Below are positions 25,136-33,254 of a DNA stretch of 64,000 nt, piece by piece (the first letter of the stretch is position 1; each line of letters begins with the position of its first letter). Below the pieces are notes generated by a model. That model saw only the letters and a list, made by a program, of their open reading frames with translations, ran no database searches and had not been told where the DNA came from. The position numbers and the translations under genes were made by a program. Origin of the DNA: Streptomyces sp. JH34 (GTDB lineage: Bacteria; Actinomycetota; Actinomycetes; Streptomycetales; Streptomycetaceae); contig NZ_JAJSOO010000001.1 of NCBI RefSeq assembly GCF_029428875.1, forward strand, positions 3,720,001 through 3,784,000, written 5' to 3'.

Positions 25136-25167
25136 GACGGCGCGGTTTCACGTGAAACCGCGCCGTC
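25136..25167. promoter_or_regulatory. parS: parS site inside a perfect 32-base palindrome
   Basis: The central 14 bases (25145-25158) are the parS palindrome GTTTCACGTGAAAC. Nine further bases on each side (GACGGCGCG and CGCGCCGTC) are also complementary, making a 16-bp perfect inverted repeat between two convergent genes. It can serve as ParB site in DNA and as terminator hairpin in RNA. Confidence 0.9.
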
Positions 25168-25217
25168 CGTCGCCCGGATGCCCCAGGGGCCGCCGGGCTC
25201 GGGGGGCGACGCGTCCC

Positions 25218-25724
25218 TCAGTCCTCGCCGTGGTCCTTGTCGTGCTCCTTGTCCGCGAGGACGATCACGCACACCGCCACTGCGAGGAGGAGGGGCACGT
25301 CCGCGTCCTCCCGCACGATGTCGATCCCGTACGTGTCGCGGATCGTCAGCCAGCGTCGGGAGATCTGGGCGAGCAGCTCACCGTCGTAGTCGATGGCGAA
25401 CTCGCGGTCCAGGATCTTGCCGCTGACGTCCAGCTCCGTGCCGTCCACCAGGCGGACCCGGTAGTGGTTGCGCAGCAGGGAGAGCCGCTTCCGCTTGACC
25501 TTGGCGAGCTCGTCACCGTCACGCTCGATGAGCATGGTGTCGCGGATGCTGACCAGCTTCTGGCGGATCTCCACCAGCACCCGGCCGTCGGTGTCCTTCA
25601 GCTCGAAGGTGTCCCGGAGCCGCATGGCCTTGCCGTCGACGAGGAAGAGCTTCCGCCCGTCCGCGTCCTCGATCCAGTAGTCGTCACCGATGCCGAACAC
25701 GCGCTCACGTACGAGAAGTCTCAT
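25218..25724 (-). CDS. LURP-one-related (tubby-like fold) protein
   Basis: The 168-residue protein is built of beta-strand repeats typical of LURP-one-related proteins (Y-W-I-E-D-A-D-G-R-K-L-F-L-V-D-G-K, then L-R-D-T-F-E-L-K-D and similar). It ends with a hydrophobic strand V-P-L-L-L-A-V-A-V-C-V-I-V-L-A and a charged tail. The fold resembles phospholipid scramblases, but the bacterial function is unknown. The start ATG 25724 faces the divergent thioredoxin/NHL gene 64 bases away. Confidence 0.88.
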   Translation of the reverse strand: MRLLVRERVFGIGDDYWIEDADGRKLFLVDGKAMRLRDTFELKDTDGRVLVEIRQKLVSIRDTMLIERDGDELAKVKRKRLSLLRNHYRVRLVDGTELDVSGKILDREFAIDYDGELLAQISRRWLTIRDTYGIDIVREDADVPLLLAVAVCVIVLADKEHDKDHGED

Positions 25725-25788
25725 GGATCACAGGTTCCCCGACGCCATGCCGGAATGCGCGCAGGCCACGGTGCTGTTGACTGGTGAC

Positions 25789-27600
25789 ATGACAGCACGT
25801 GCACGTGTCCGCGCCCCCGAACTGATCGGCAAGGGCGGCTGGCTCAATACAGGCGACCGGCAGTACACCCTGGCTGACCTGCGGGGACGCATCGTCATCC
25901 TGGATTTCTGGACCTTCTGCTGTGTGAACTGCCTGCATGTGCTCGACGAGCTGCGCGAGCTGGAGGAGAAGCACCGCGACACCGTGGTGATCATCGGTGT
26001 CCACTCGCCGAAGTTCGTGCACGAGGCCGAACACCAGGCCGTGGTCGACGCGGTCGAGCGGTACGAGGTGCACCACCCCGTTCTCGACGACCCCGAGCTG
26101 GCCACCTGGAAGCAGTACGCCGTCCGGGCCTGGCCCACGCTCGTCGTCGTGGACCCCGAGGGCTACGTCGTGGCCCAGCACGCGGGTGAGGGACACGCGC
26201 ACGCCATCGAGAAGCTGGTCGAGGAGCTGGAGGCCGAGCACGCCGCGAAGGGCACCCTGCGCCGCGGCGACGGACCGTACGTCGCTCCCGAGCCGGTGGC
26301 GACGCACCTGCGCTTCCCCGGCAAGGCACTCGCCCTTCCCGACGGCGGCTTCCTGGTCTCGGACAGCACCCGTCACCGCCTGGTCGAGCTGGAGGCCGAC
26401 GGCGAGACCGTCCGCGGCCACTTCGGCGCCGGTGAGCGGGGATTCGCGGACGGGGGCCGCGAGGAAGCCCGGTTCAGCGAGCCGCAGGGCCTCGCCGTGC
26501 TGCCCGACGGCCGGATCGCCGTCGCGGACACGGTCAACCACGCGATCAGGGCGCTCGACCTCGCGACCGGCGTGACGACCACGCTCGCCGGGACCGGCCG
26601 CCAGTGGTGGCAGGGCTCCGCGACCCGTGGCCCCGCCACCGAGGTGGACCTGTCGTCTCCGTGGGACATCGCCTGGTTCGGCGACCGGCTGTGGATCGCG
26701 ATGGCGGGCGTGCACCAGCTGTGGACGTACGACCCCGAGCAGGGGACGGTCGGTGTCGCCGCGGGGACGACCAACGAGGGCTTGGTCGACGGGCCCGGTG
26801 ACGAGGCGTGGTTCGCGCAGCCGTCCGGCCTGGCCTCGGCCGGCGACCGTCTCTGGGTCGCCGACTCCGAGAACTCCGCGCTGCGCTACGTGGACCTGGA
26901 GGGCGCCGTGCACACGGCCGTCGGCACGGGTCTCTTCGACTTCGGCCACCGCGACGGCGCCGCCGGTCAGGCGCTTCTCCAGCACCCGCTGGGTGTCACG
27001 GCCCTCCCGGACGGCTCCGTCGCGGTGAGCGACACCTACAACCACGCGCTGCGGCGGTACGACCCGGAGAGCGGTGAGGTCACCACGCTGGCCACGGATC
27101 TGCGCGAGCCGAGCGACGCCGTCCTGGTGGACGGAGACCTGGTCGTCGTGGAGTCCGCGCGGCACAGGCTGACCCGGCTCCGCCTACCCGAGGAGGCCGT
27201 GCGGGTCGCGGGCCGGGCGCACCGGACCCAGCGAGCGGCCACGGAGGTGGCGGCCGGCACGCTGCGGCTGGACGTCGTCTTCCAGGCCCCCGCCGGGCAG
27301 AAGCTGGACACCCGGTACGGTCCGTCCACCCGGCTGCTGGTCTCCTCGACCCCGCCGGAGCTGCTGGCCGACGGGGCGGGCCCGGGTACGGACCTGAGCC
27401 GTGACCTGGTCCTTGCGGACGGTGTCACCGAGGGCGTCCTGCACGTGTCCGCGATGGCGGCGTCCTGCGACGACGACCCGGCGAACGAGTACCCGGCCTG
27501 CCATGTGCACCAGCAGGACTGGGGCGTTCCCGTGAGCGTCACCGCCACGGGGACGTCCAGGCTCCCGCTGGTGCTGGCGGGGATGGACGAGCAGGGCTGA
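25789..27600 (+). CDS. thioredoxin-like domain fused to an NHL beta-propeller
   Basis: The 603-residue protein starts with a TlpA/AhpC-type thioredoxin domain (residues about 8-150; redox motif C-C-V-N-C in W-T-F-C-C-V-N-C) followed by an NHL-repeat propeller (about 180-480) and a C-terminal beta domain. The layout matches the vertebrate NHLRC2 family and its bacterial relatives. Its role is probably redox-linked but unproven; there is no signal peptide, so it acts in the cytoplasm. ATG 25789 is preferred; the upstream open frame reads through the divergent promoter. Confidence 0.92.
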   Translation: MTARARVRAPELIGKGGWLNTGDRQYTLADLRGRIVILDFWTFCCVNCLHVLDELRELEEKHRDTVVIIGVHSPKFVHEAEHQAVVDAVERYEVHHPVLDDPELATWKQYAVRAWPTLVVVDPEGYVVAQHAGEGHAHAIEKLVEELEAEHAAKGTLRRGDGPYVAPEPVATHLRFPGKALALPDGGFLVSDSTRHRLVELEADGETVRGHFGAGERGFADGGREEARFSEPQGLAVLPDGRIAVADTVNHAIRALDLATGVTTTLAGTGRQWWQGSATRGPATEVDLSSPWDIAWFGDRLWIAMAGVHQLWTYDPEQGTVGVAAGTTNEGLVDGPGDEAWFAQPSGLASAGDRLWVADSENSALRYVDLEGAVHTAVGTGLFDFGHRDGAAGQALLQHPLGVTALPDGSVAVSDTYNHALRRYDPESGEVTTLATDLREPSDAVLVDGDLVVVESARHRLTRLRLPEEAVRVAGRAHRTQRAATEVAAGTLRLDVVFQAPAGQKLDTRYGPSTRLLVSSTPPELLADGAGPGTDLSRDLVLADGVTEGVLHVSAMAASCDDDPANEYPACHVHQQDWGVPVSVTATGTSRLPLVLAGMDEQG

Positions 27601-27604
27601 CGGC

Positions 27605-28321
27605 TCAGAACTCGTCGGCGCCGTTGCGCAGCTCGGGCGTCCAGTAGCCGGTCGCCCACTTCGCGGGGTCCACGGTGATGCCCTCGGCGCCGGGGGCCTT
27701 CACGATGGCCATGCCGGCGTTGCCCTGGAGCGTCACGGAGAAGTCCTTCACGGCCTCGACGTCCTCGTCCATACCGCCGTCCGACAGCCTCACGGCCGCG
27801 TACGCGGGAGCGCCGGCGGCGAGCACGACCGGACCGGCGGGCTTGCTCTTGGCGACCGCCGGGACGGCGCCACGGGCGTTCTCCAGGAACCGGATCTCGG
27901 GGAAGCCCTGCATCAGGCAGCTGTGGCCCGAGGTGTTCTTCGCGGTCAGGACGATGTGGGTGTAGGGCGGGCCGTCCTGGACCTCGGCGCTGATCGCCAG
28001 GCCCTTGGTGGTGCAGGCCGCCACGTCGCCGCCGCTCCCGGTCTTCGTGCCGCCCGTGGTCTTCGTGCTGTTGGTGGTCTTCGCGGTGCCCGCGTCGCCG
28101 GAGTCCTGCGTCGCACCGTCGTTCACCGCGGAGCCCGCGTCGTCCGAGGAGCCCGCGTTCTGCGCGGGCTTCACGGCGGCGGCCGCCGCCGTGGATCCGC
28201 TCCCCGCCGGGCCGGCGGACTTCGTGCCGGTGCCGTTGTCACCGCAGGCGGTGAGGGAGAGGGCGAGTACGGCGGTGGCCGTGGTGGCGAGAACGGTGGT
28301 GCGGGTGCGGAAGGTACGCAT
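27605..28321 (-). CDS. DUF4232 lipoprotein
   Basis: The 238-residue product has a lipoprotein signal peptide with lipobox L-T-A-C (C26), a Ser/Thr/Gly/Ala-rich linker of about 70 residues, and a C-terminal DUF4232 domain with two cysteines (A-A-C-T-T and S-C-L-M-Q-G-F-P). The domain is common in secreted Streptomyces proteins of unknown function. GGGGGAG lies about 5 bases before ATG 28321. Its stop is four bases from the convergent NHL gene. Confidence 0.9.
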   Translation of the reverse strand: MRTFRTRTTVLATTATAVLALSLTACGDNGTGTKSAGPAGSGSTAAAAAVKPAQNAGSSDDAGSAVNDGATQDSGDAGTAKTTNSTKTTGGTKTGSGGDVAACTTKGLAISAEVQDGPPYTHIVLTAKNTSGHSCLMQGFPEIRFLENARGAVPAVAKSKPAGPVVLAAGAPAYAAVRLSDGGMDEDVEAVKDFSVTLQGNAGMAIVKAPGAEGITVDPAKWATGYWTPELRNGADEF

Positions 28322-28532
28322 GGAGACTCCCCCGGAGTGAAGATGAGGCGGCCGGCCGGTCGGGACCGGAGCGCCGGTGAGCTGCTGACATCCCTGAGTC
28401 TGGAGTGCGCCGCTCACGTTCCGCTGCTGTCCCGCTGCCGTCCCGCTGACGTCCGTTTCCCGGGCCCCCGCGAGGTGCTCCCCGTCCCGCCTCCGGGGCA
28501 GGGCGACCGGAACGCGCCGGTGCCGCGCCGGG

Positions 28533-31334
28533 TCAGCCCTCGTCGGTGAGCCGCCCGAGCGCCTGGGCGTGCCGTGTCCGGTACTCCGCACGCGCCGACA
28601 CCCGCAGCAGGGCCTCCAGCGCCCGCACGGCGCCCTCGTCGTAACCGGCGCGTTCCGCCTCCTCGGCCGCCCGGTCCAGCAGCTGGATCCCCTCTTCCTG
28701 CTCGCCGAGCGCCAGACGTGCCTCACCGGTGACGGCCAGCAGCAGGGACCGGCGGGCCGCCTCCTCCTGCTCGGGCCCCAGGGCCAGTGCGGTGTGCGCG
28801 GATTCGAGTGCGTCCTCCGGACGGCGGTCGGAGAGCTGCATCCGGGCCAGGTGCTGGAGGGCGAGCATCTCCGTGTGCCGGTCCTTCTCCTCCCGGGCCA
28901 GGGTGACGGCCCGGCCGCAGCCCTCCAGAGCCCTGTCGAGCTCACCCTGGCCGGCCTGGACGACGGCCAGGTTGATCAGGGCCGTCGCCTCGCCCAGCCG
29001 GTCGCCGGCCCGCCGGGCAAGACCCGGTGAGAGCTCCAGGAGGGTGAGGGCCTCAGTGGTCCTTCCCTCTTCGGTCAGCACCCAGCCCAGCAGATTCAGC
29101 ACCCGCGACTCGGCGTACGGGTCCTTCTCAGCCCGGGCGGAGTCGAGCGCCAGCTCGAGCAGGGGGGCCCAGCTGTCCCGCACCCGCCACACCACCTGCG
29201 GCCACTGGAGCAGGATGATCCGCCAGGCCCGGTCGTGGAGGCGGGCGCTCCGGGCCGCCACAGCCGCCCGCGCCAGGTCGTCGCGTTCGGCGGCCAGCCA
29301 GCGCATCGCCGCGGTCCGGTCGGCGAAGTCCCTCACGGCGGCGGGCCGGTGATGGTCCTCCGGCAGGACGAAGCAGGGTTCACCGCCGGGCTCGGCCGTG
29401 TCGGCGGCGGCGAGTGCGGTGGCGATGTAGTGGTCGAGGACGCTGATCAGCGCCTCGGGCCCGGACGACGGGTCGAGGCCCCGGGCGTACAGGCGGACCA
29501 GGTCGTGCAGCACCCAGCGTCCCGGCGCCGTCTCGGTGACGAGGTGCGCGGAGCCGAGACGCTCCAGGGCCGCCGTGGCGGAGACGGGATCGGTCCCCGC
29601 GAGAGCGGCGCAGGTGTACGGGTCGAAGTGGCTGCCGGGATGGTGGCCGAGCCGGGCCAACTGCCGTGCGGCGTCCGCCGGGAGTTGTTGGACGGTCAGC
29701 CGAAGAGCGGCCGAGACACCGGTGTCGTCCACGTCGAGGAACGTCAGCCGGCTGCGCTCGTCGGCCAGCTCGTCGGCCAGACCGGCGAGCGTCCACTGCG
29801 GACGTCCGGCCAGCCGGGCCGCCGTGACACGCAGGGCGAGCGGAAGCCCTCCGCAGAGTTCGGCGAGCCGGCGGGCCGCCACGGGCTCGGCGAGGATCCT
29901 CTCCTCACCGAGCACGCCGGCGAGCAGCGCCGTGCCGTCCCGGGGTTCGAGGGTGTCGAGAGGGACGGGCCGGGCGGCGTCCGAGGCGATGAGGCCTTCC
30001 AGCCGGTGTCGGCTGGTGACGAGGGTGACGCAGTCGGTCCCGCCCGGGAGCAGAGGCCGGACGGTGGCGGAGTCCCGGGCGTTGTCGAGGACCACGAGCA
30101 GCCGGCGACGGTCGGTCAGGGCCCGGAAGAGCGCGGCCGCCGCGGTCACGGACTCCGGGACGCGGCGCGGTGCGACGCCGAGGGCCAGCAGGAACTCGCG
30201 CAGGACGTCGATGAGAGCGGGTTCGCCCGTCTCGCTGAAGCCGCGCAGATCGGCGAACAGCCGTCCGTCCGGAAAGGCGGCGGGGTTGTGGTGCGCCCAC
30301 TGGAGGGCCAGTGACGTCTTGCCCACCCCCGCCGGGCCGGTGACCAGGCAGACGGGTGCCTCACCGGCTGCCGCCCGGGTGAGCGCCGCCAGCTCGGCGT
30401 TGCGGCCGTGGAAGCCACGAGGGGCGCGGGGCAGCAGATCGGTGGGGTGCGGAACCAGCGAGGTCCCGTGCGCGGCGGCGGTACGCGGTGGGCCGGAGGC
30501 CGCAGCGGTGCCGGGAACCCCCGGACCGCCCCCGGGCCGTTCCGGTTCACGTGCGGCCGCACCCGGGCCGCCGCCGGGGGACGCGCCGGGCCGGGGACCG
30601 CCGCGCAGGATCAGCGCGTACGCGTCGGCGAGCTCGTGTCCGGGGTCGATGCCCAGCTCGTCGGCGAGCAGCCGCCTCGTACGGTGGAACCAGTCCAGGG
30701 CCTCCGACTGGCGTCCCGCCCGGTACAGCGCCAGTATCAGGGCCGCCGCCAGCGATTCCCGCATCGGATGAGCGACCGCTTCCGACCGCAGCACGGACGC
30801 GGCCCGGTGGTGCTCGCCGAGATTCCCGTAGGCCCGGGCCAGCTCCTCGACGGTCGCCAGCCGCGACTCCTCCAGCGTGTGCGCCGCGGCCTGGAGCGGC
30901 CCTTCGGTGAAGGCTCCGCCGAGTGCCGGGCCCTGCCACAGGGACAGGGCTTCGTCGAGCATGCGTACGGTGTCGGCGGCTCCGCGCTGCTGCCGTGCCA
31001 GCATCAGCAGTTCCTCGAACCGCTGGTAGTCCAGCAGGGTCTCCGGGACGCGGAGCACGTAGGCGTCGTCGAGTGTGAGCAGTTCCACTCCGTACGCCTC
31101 CGCCTCCGCACCGGTCAGGAGGGCGCGGAGGCGTGAGATGTGGCCCTGGATGACGCCGCGGGCGCGAAGGGGGGGAGCCTCGCCCCACAGTGAGTCCGTC
31201 AGCCGGGCGACCGGCACAGGGGTATTGGCCGACAGCAGCAGGGCGGCGAGCAGGCCGCGCCTCTTGGCGGGCCCGAGCGGCAGTGGCCCGGGGCGGGTGT
31301 CGACGGAGACCGTGCCGAGCAGCCGGAACTCCAC
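28533..31334 (-). CDS. AfsR/SARP-type regulator with NB-ARC ATPase and TPR domains
   Basis: The protein of 933 residues has an OmpR-like winged helix (1-95), a bacterial transcriptional activation domain (about 100-242), a Gly/Pro linker, an NB-ARC ATPase with P-loop G-P-A-G-V-G-K-T (333-340), and C-terminal TPR repeats. AfsR-type proteins integrate signals to switch on secondary metabolism or development. GTG 31334 (giving V-E-F-R-L-L-G) is preferred because AGGA lies 9 bases before it. ATG 31343 has that sequence nearly touching it. No biosynthetic cluster is near, so its targets are unknown. Confidence 0.9.
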   Translation of the reverse strand: MEFRLLGTVSVDTRPGPLPLGPAKRRGLLAALLLSANTPVPVARLTDSLWGEAPPLRARGVIQGHISRLRALLTGAEAEAYGVELLTLDDAYVLRVPETLLDYQRFEELLMLARQQRGAADTVRMLDEALSLWQGPALGGAFTEGPLQAAAHTLEESRLATVEELARAYGNLGEHHRAASVLRSEAVAHPMRESLAAALILALYRAGRQSEALDWFHRTRRLLADELGIDPGHELADAYALILRGGPRPGASPGGGPGAAAREPERPGGGPGVPGTAAASGPPRTAAAHGTSLVPHPTDLLPRAPRGFHGRNAELAALTRAAAGEAPVCLVTGPAGVGKTSLALQWAHHNPAAFPDGRLFADLRGFSETGEPALIDVLREFLLALGVAPRRVPESVTAAAALFRALTDRRRLLVVLDNARDSATVRPLLPGGTDCVTLVTSRHRLEGLIASDAARPVPLDTLEPRDGTALLAGVLGEERILAEPVAARRLAELCGGLPLALRVTAARLAGRPQWTLAGLADELADERSRLTFLDVDDTGVSAALRLTVQQLPADAARQLARLGHHPGSHFDPYTCAALAGTDPVSATAALERLGSAHLVTETAPGRWVLHDLVRLYARGLDPSSGPEALISVLDHYIATALAAADTAEPGGEPCFVLPEDHHRPAAVRDFADRTAAMRWLAAERDDLARAAVAARSARLHDRAWRIILLQWPQVVWRVRDSWAPLLELALDSARAEKDPYAESRVLNLLGWVLTEEGRTTEALTLLELSPGLARRAGDRLGEATALINLAVVQAGQGELDRALEGCGRAVTLAREEKDRHTEMLALQHLARMQLSDRRPEDALESAHTALALGPEQEEAARRSLLLAVTGEARLALGEQEEGIQLLDRAAEEAERAGYDEGAVRALEALLRVSARAEYRTRHAQALGRLTDEG

Positions 31335-31464
31335 GAGCGGCATTCCTTCCGGGCAGGACGCACCCGGGGTGGGGGCACGGAGAGGTCCCCAGAATATCGG
31401 GCCCACGCCGAGCCGACGCGCAGTCACCGACGCCCCGCGGGCGGGTGCCCGACCCGCCGTCAGG

Positions 31465-31686
31465 TCACTGGTAGCGGCGCTCGTCCTCCGTGACGACCGT
31501 GGTCGTGGGCGGCACCACCATGCGGCGGCGACGCGCGATGCTCACGTAGACGAAGACCCCGACGAGGCCGACGAGCATCATGATCCAGCCGACCAGGTCG
31601 ACGTTGACGGTGTCCATCTCCCAGTCCGTCGCGAACGCCAGAATCGCCCCGGCACCGATCAGGAGAATGCATCCTCCGAGTCCCAT
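31465..31686 (-). CDS. small two-helix membrane protein (DUF6458 type)
   Basis: The 73-residue protein has two membrane helices (about 4-19 and 30-49) and a basic/polar C terminus (R-R-R-R, then T-T-T-V-V-T-E-D-E-R). It resembles DUF6458, a family of short actinobacterial membrane proteins of unknown role. It reads in the same direction as the AfsR-type gene downstream, 130 bases away. Confidence 0.8.
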   Translation of the reverse strand: MGLGGCILLIGAGAILAFATDWEMDTVNVDLVGWIMMLVGLVGVFVYVSIARRRRMVVPPTTTVVTEDERRYQ

Positions 31687-31791
31687 GATTTCCGCCTCCT
31701 CGACGGCCCGGTGAGTCCGGGCCGGTGTACGGGTCGCGTACCCGGCCCGGCAACAAGCATGTCCGTGACGGCGGTTGGGACGGCGGGGGGA

Positions 31792-33090
31792 TCAGCCCGC
31801 GAGGAACGCGGTGAGCGCGTTGGCCAGGAGGTACGGGTCGTCGGCGCCGCAGAGTTCGCGTGCGCTGTGCATGGACAGGATCGCCACACCGATGTCGACG
31901 GTCCGGATGCCGTGCCGTGCCGCGGTGATCGGGCCGATGGTCGTGCCGCACGGCATCGAGTTGTTCGAGACGAACGTCTGCCAGGGCACGCCCGCCTTCT
32001 CGCACGCCGCGGCGAAGACCGCGCGGCCACCGCCGTCGGTCGCGTAGCGCATGTTGACGTTGACCTTGAGGATCGGCCCGCCGTTGGCCACCGGGTGGTG
32101 CGTCGGGTCGTGCCGCTCGGCGTAGTTCGGATGGACGGCGTGACCGGTGTCCGAGGAGAGGCAGACGGTCCCGGCGAAGGCCCGGGCACGGTCCTCGTAG
32201 GAACCTCCGCGGGCGAACACGGAACGCTCCAGGACCGTGCCGAGCAGCGGGCCGTCCGCACCGGTGTCGGACTGGGAGCCGTTCTCCTCGTGGTCGAAGG
32301 CGGCCATCACGGGGATGTACGGGATCTCGTCGTCCGGCAGCCCGGCCACGGCCGCCAGCGCGGCCGTGGCGGCGTGCACCGAGAGCAGGTTGTCCATGCG
32401 CGGGCCGGCGAGCAGTTCACGGTCCCTGCCCAGGTAGGCCGGCTGCTCGACGGGGTGCGGCATGAGGTCCCAGCCGGTGATCTCCTCGGGGCCGACGCCC
32501 GCCTCCTCGGCGACGAAACGGATGAGGTCGCCCTCCGCGACCTCGCCGAGCCCCCAGATCGGCTGCATGTGCTTCTGCCGGTCGAGCTTGAGGCCGTCGG
32601 GGTTGGCGGACCGGTCCAGGTGCACGGCGAGCTGGGGCACCCGCAGCAGCGGCCGGTCGACGTTCACCAGCCGGTGCGTGCCGTCACGGAGGGAGATCCG
32701 GCCGGCCAGGCCCAGGTCCCGGTCGAGCCAGGTGTTCAGGAGGGTCCCGCCGTAGATCTCGACGGCCACCTGGCGCCAGCCGTGCGCTCCGGTGTCGGGC
32801 AGGGGCTTGACCCGCAGGTTGGGGGAGTCGGTGTGGGCCCCCACGATCCGGAAGGGGGTGTGGGCACCCGCGCCCTCCGGCACGTACCAGGCGACGATCG
32901 CGCCGCCCCGCAGGACGTACTTCCCGCCCGTGGAGCCGTCCCACGCGTCCGTCTCCTCGACCTGCCGGAAACCGGCCTTCTCCAGTCGCGCGGCGGCGGT
33001 GGCCACGGCGTGGTACGGGGAGGGGCTGGCCATCAGGAAGGCCATCAGATCGTCGGTGTGCCCGCGGTCGAAGCGGAGGGGAGAGCTCAT
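31792..33090 (-). CDS. M18-family aminopeptidase
   Basis: The 432-residue protein has the zinc-ligand motifs of M18 aminopeptidases: G-A-H-T-D-S-P-N, R-M-D-N-L, F-D-H-E-E-N-G-S with the catalytic and metal glutamates, S-S-D-T-G-H, and a late M-H-S. It removes N-terminal residues from peptides in the cytoplasm. ATG 33090 is preferred because a TACAGT box ends 7 bases upstream, marking a leaderless start; GTG 33099 would lie inside that box. Confidence 0.95.
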   Translation of the reverse strand: MSSPLRFDRGHTDDLMAFLMASPSPYHAVATAAARLEKAGFRQVEETDAWDGSTGGKYVLRGGAIVAWYVPEGAGAHTPFRIVGAHTDSPNLRVKPLPDTGAHGWRQVAVEIYGGTLLNTWLDRDLGLAGRISLRDGTHRLVNVDRPLLRVPQLAVHLDRSANPDGLKLDRQKHMQPIWGLGEVAEGDLIRFVAEEAGVGPEEITGWDLMPHPVEQPAYLGRDRELLAGPRMDNLLSVHAATAALAAVAGLPDDEIPYIPVMAAFDHEENGSQSDTGADGPLLGTVLERSVFARGGSYEDRARAFAGTVCLSSDTGHAVHPNYAERHDPTHHPVANGGPILKVNVNMRYATDGGGRAVFAAACEKAGVPWQTFVSNNSMPCGTTIGPITAARHGIRTVDIGVAILSMHSARELCGADDPYLLANALTAFLAG

Positions 33091-33097
33091 GTTCTTC

Positions 33098-33103
33098 ACT
33101 GTA
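33098..33103 (-). promoter_or_regulatory. putative -10 element, leaderless aminopeptidase gene
   Basis: TACAGT on the minus strand, 7 bases before ATG 33090. Confidence 0.55.
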
Positions 33104-33191
33104 ACGACGCCCGACGGGCACGCTTCACGCCGTCCGGCGACCGCCGACGGCCGTCGTCCGGAAAGCGACGCCCCGACCCCTGCATCACAGC

Positions 33192-33223
33192 TCCGGCCCG
33201 CCCCTGCGAGGGGGCGGGCCGGA
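33192..33223. terminator. terminator after the acyl-CoA dehydrogenase gene
   Basis: A perfect 13-bp stem (33192-33204 with 33211-33223) with loop TGCGAG lies 32 bases past the stop of the minus-strand gene. Confidence 0.8.
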
Positions 33224-33254
33224 CGTGTCTCCCGCGCGGGGAGCGCGGCGCGGA

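Noticed and set aside
30545..30558. GTTCACGTGCGGCC inside the AfsR-type gene as a parS site
   Set aside because: Only one half of the palindrome is present.
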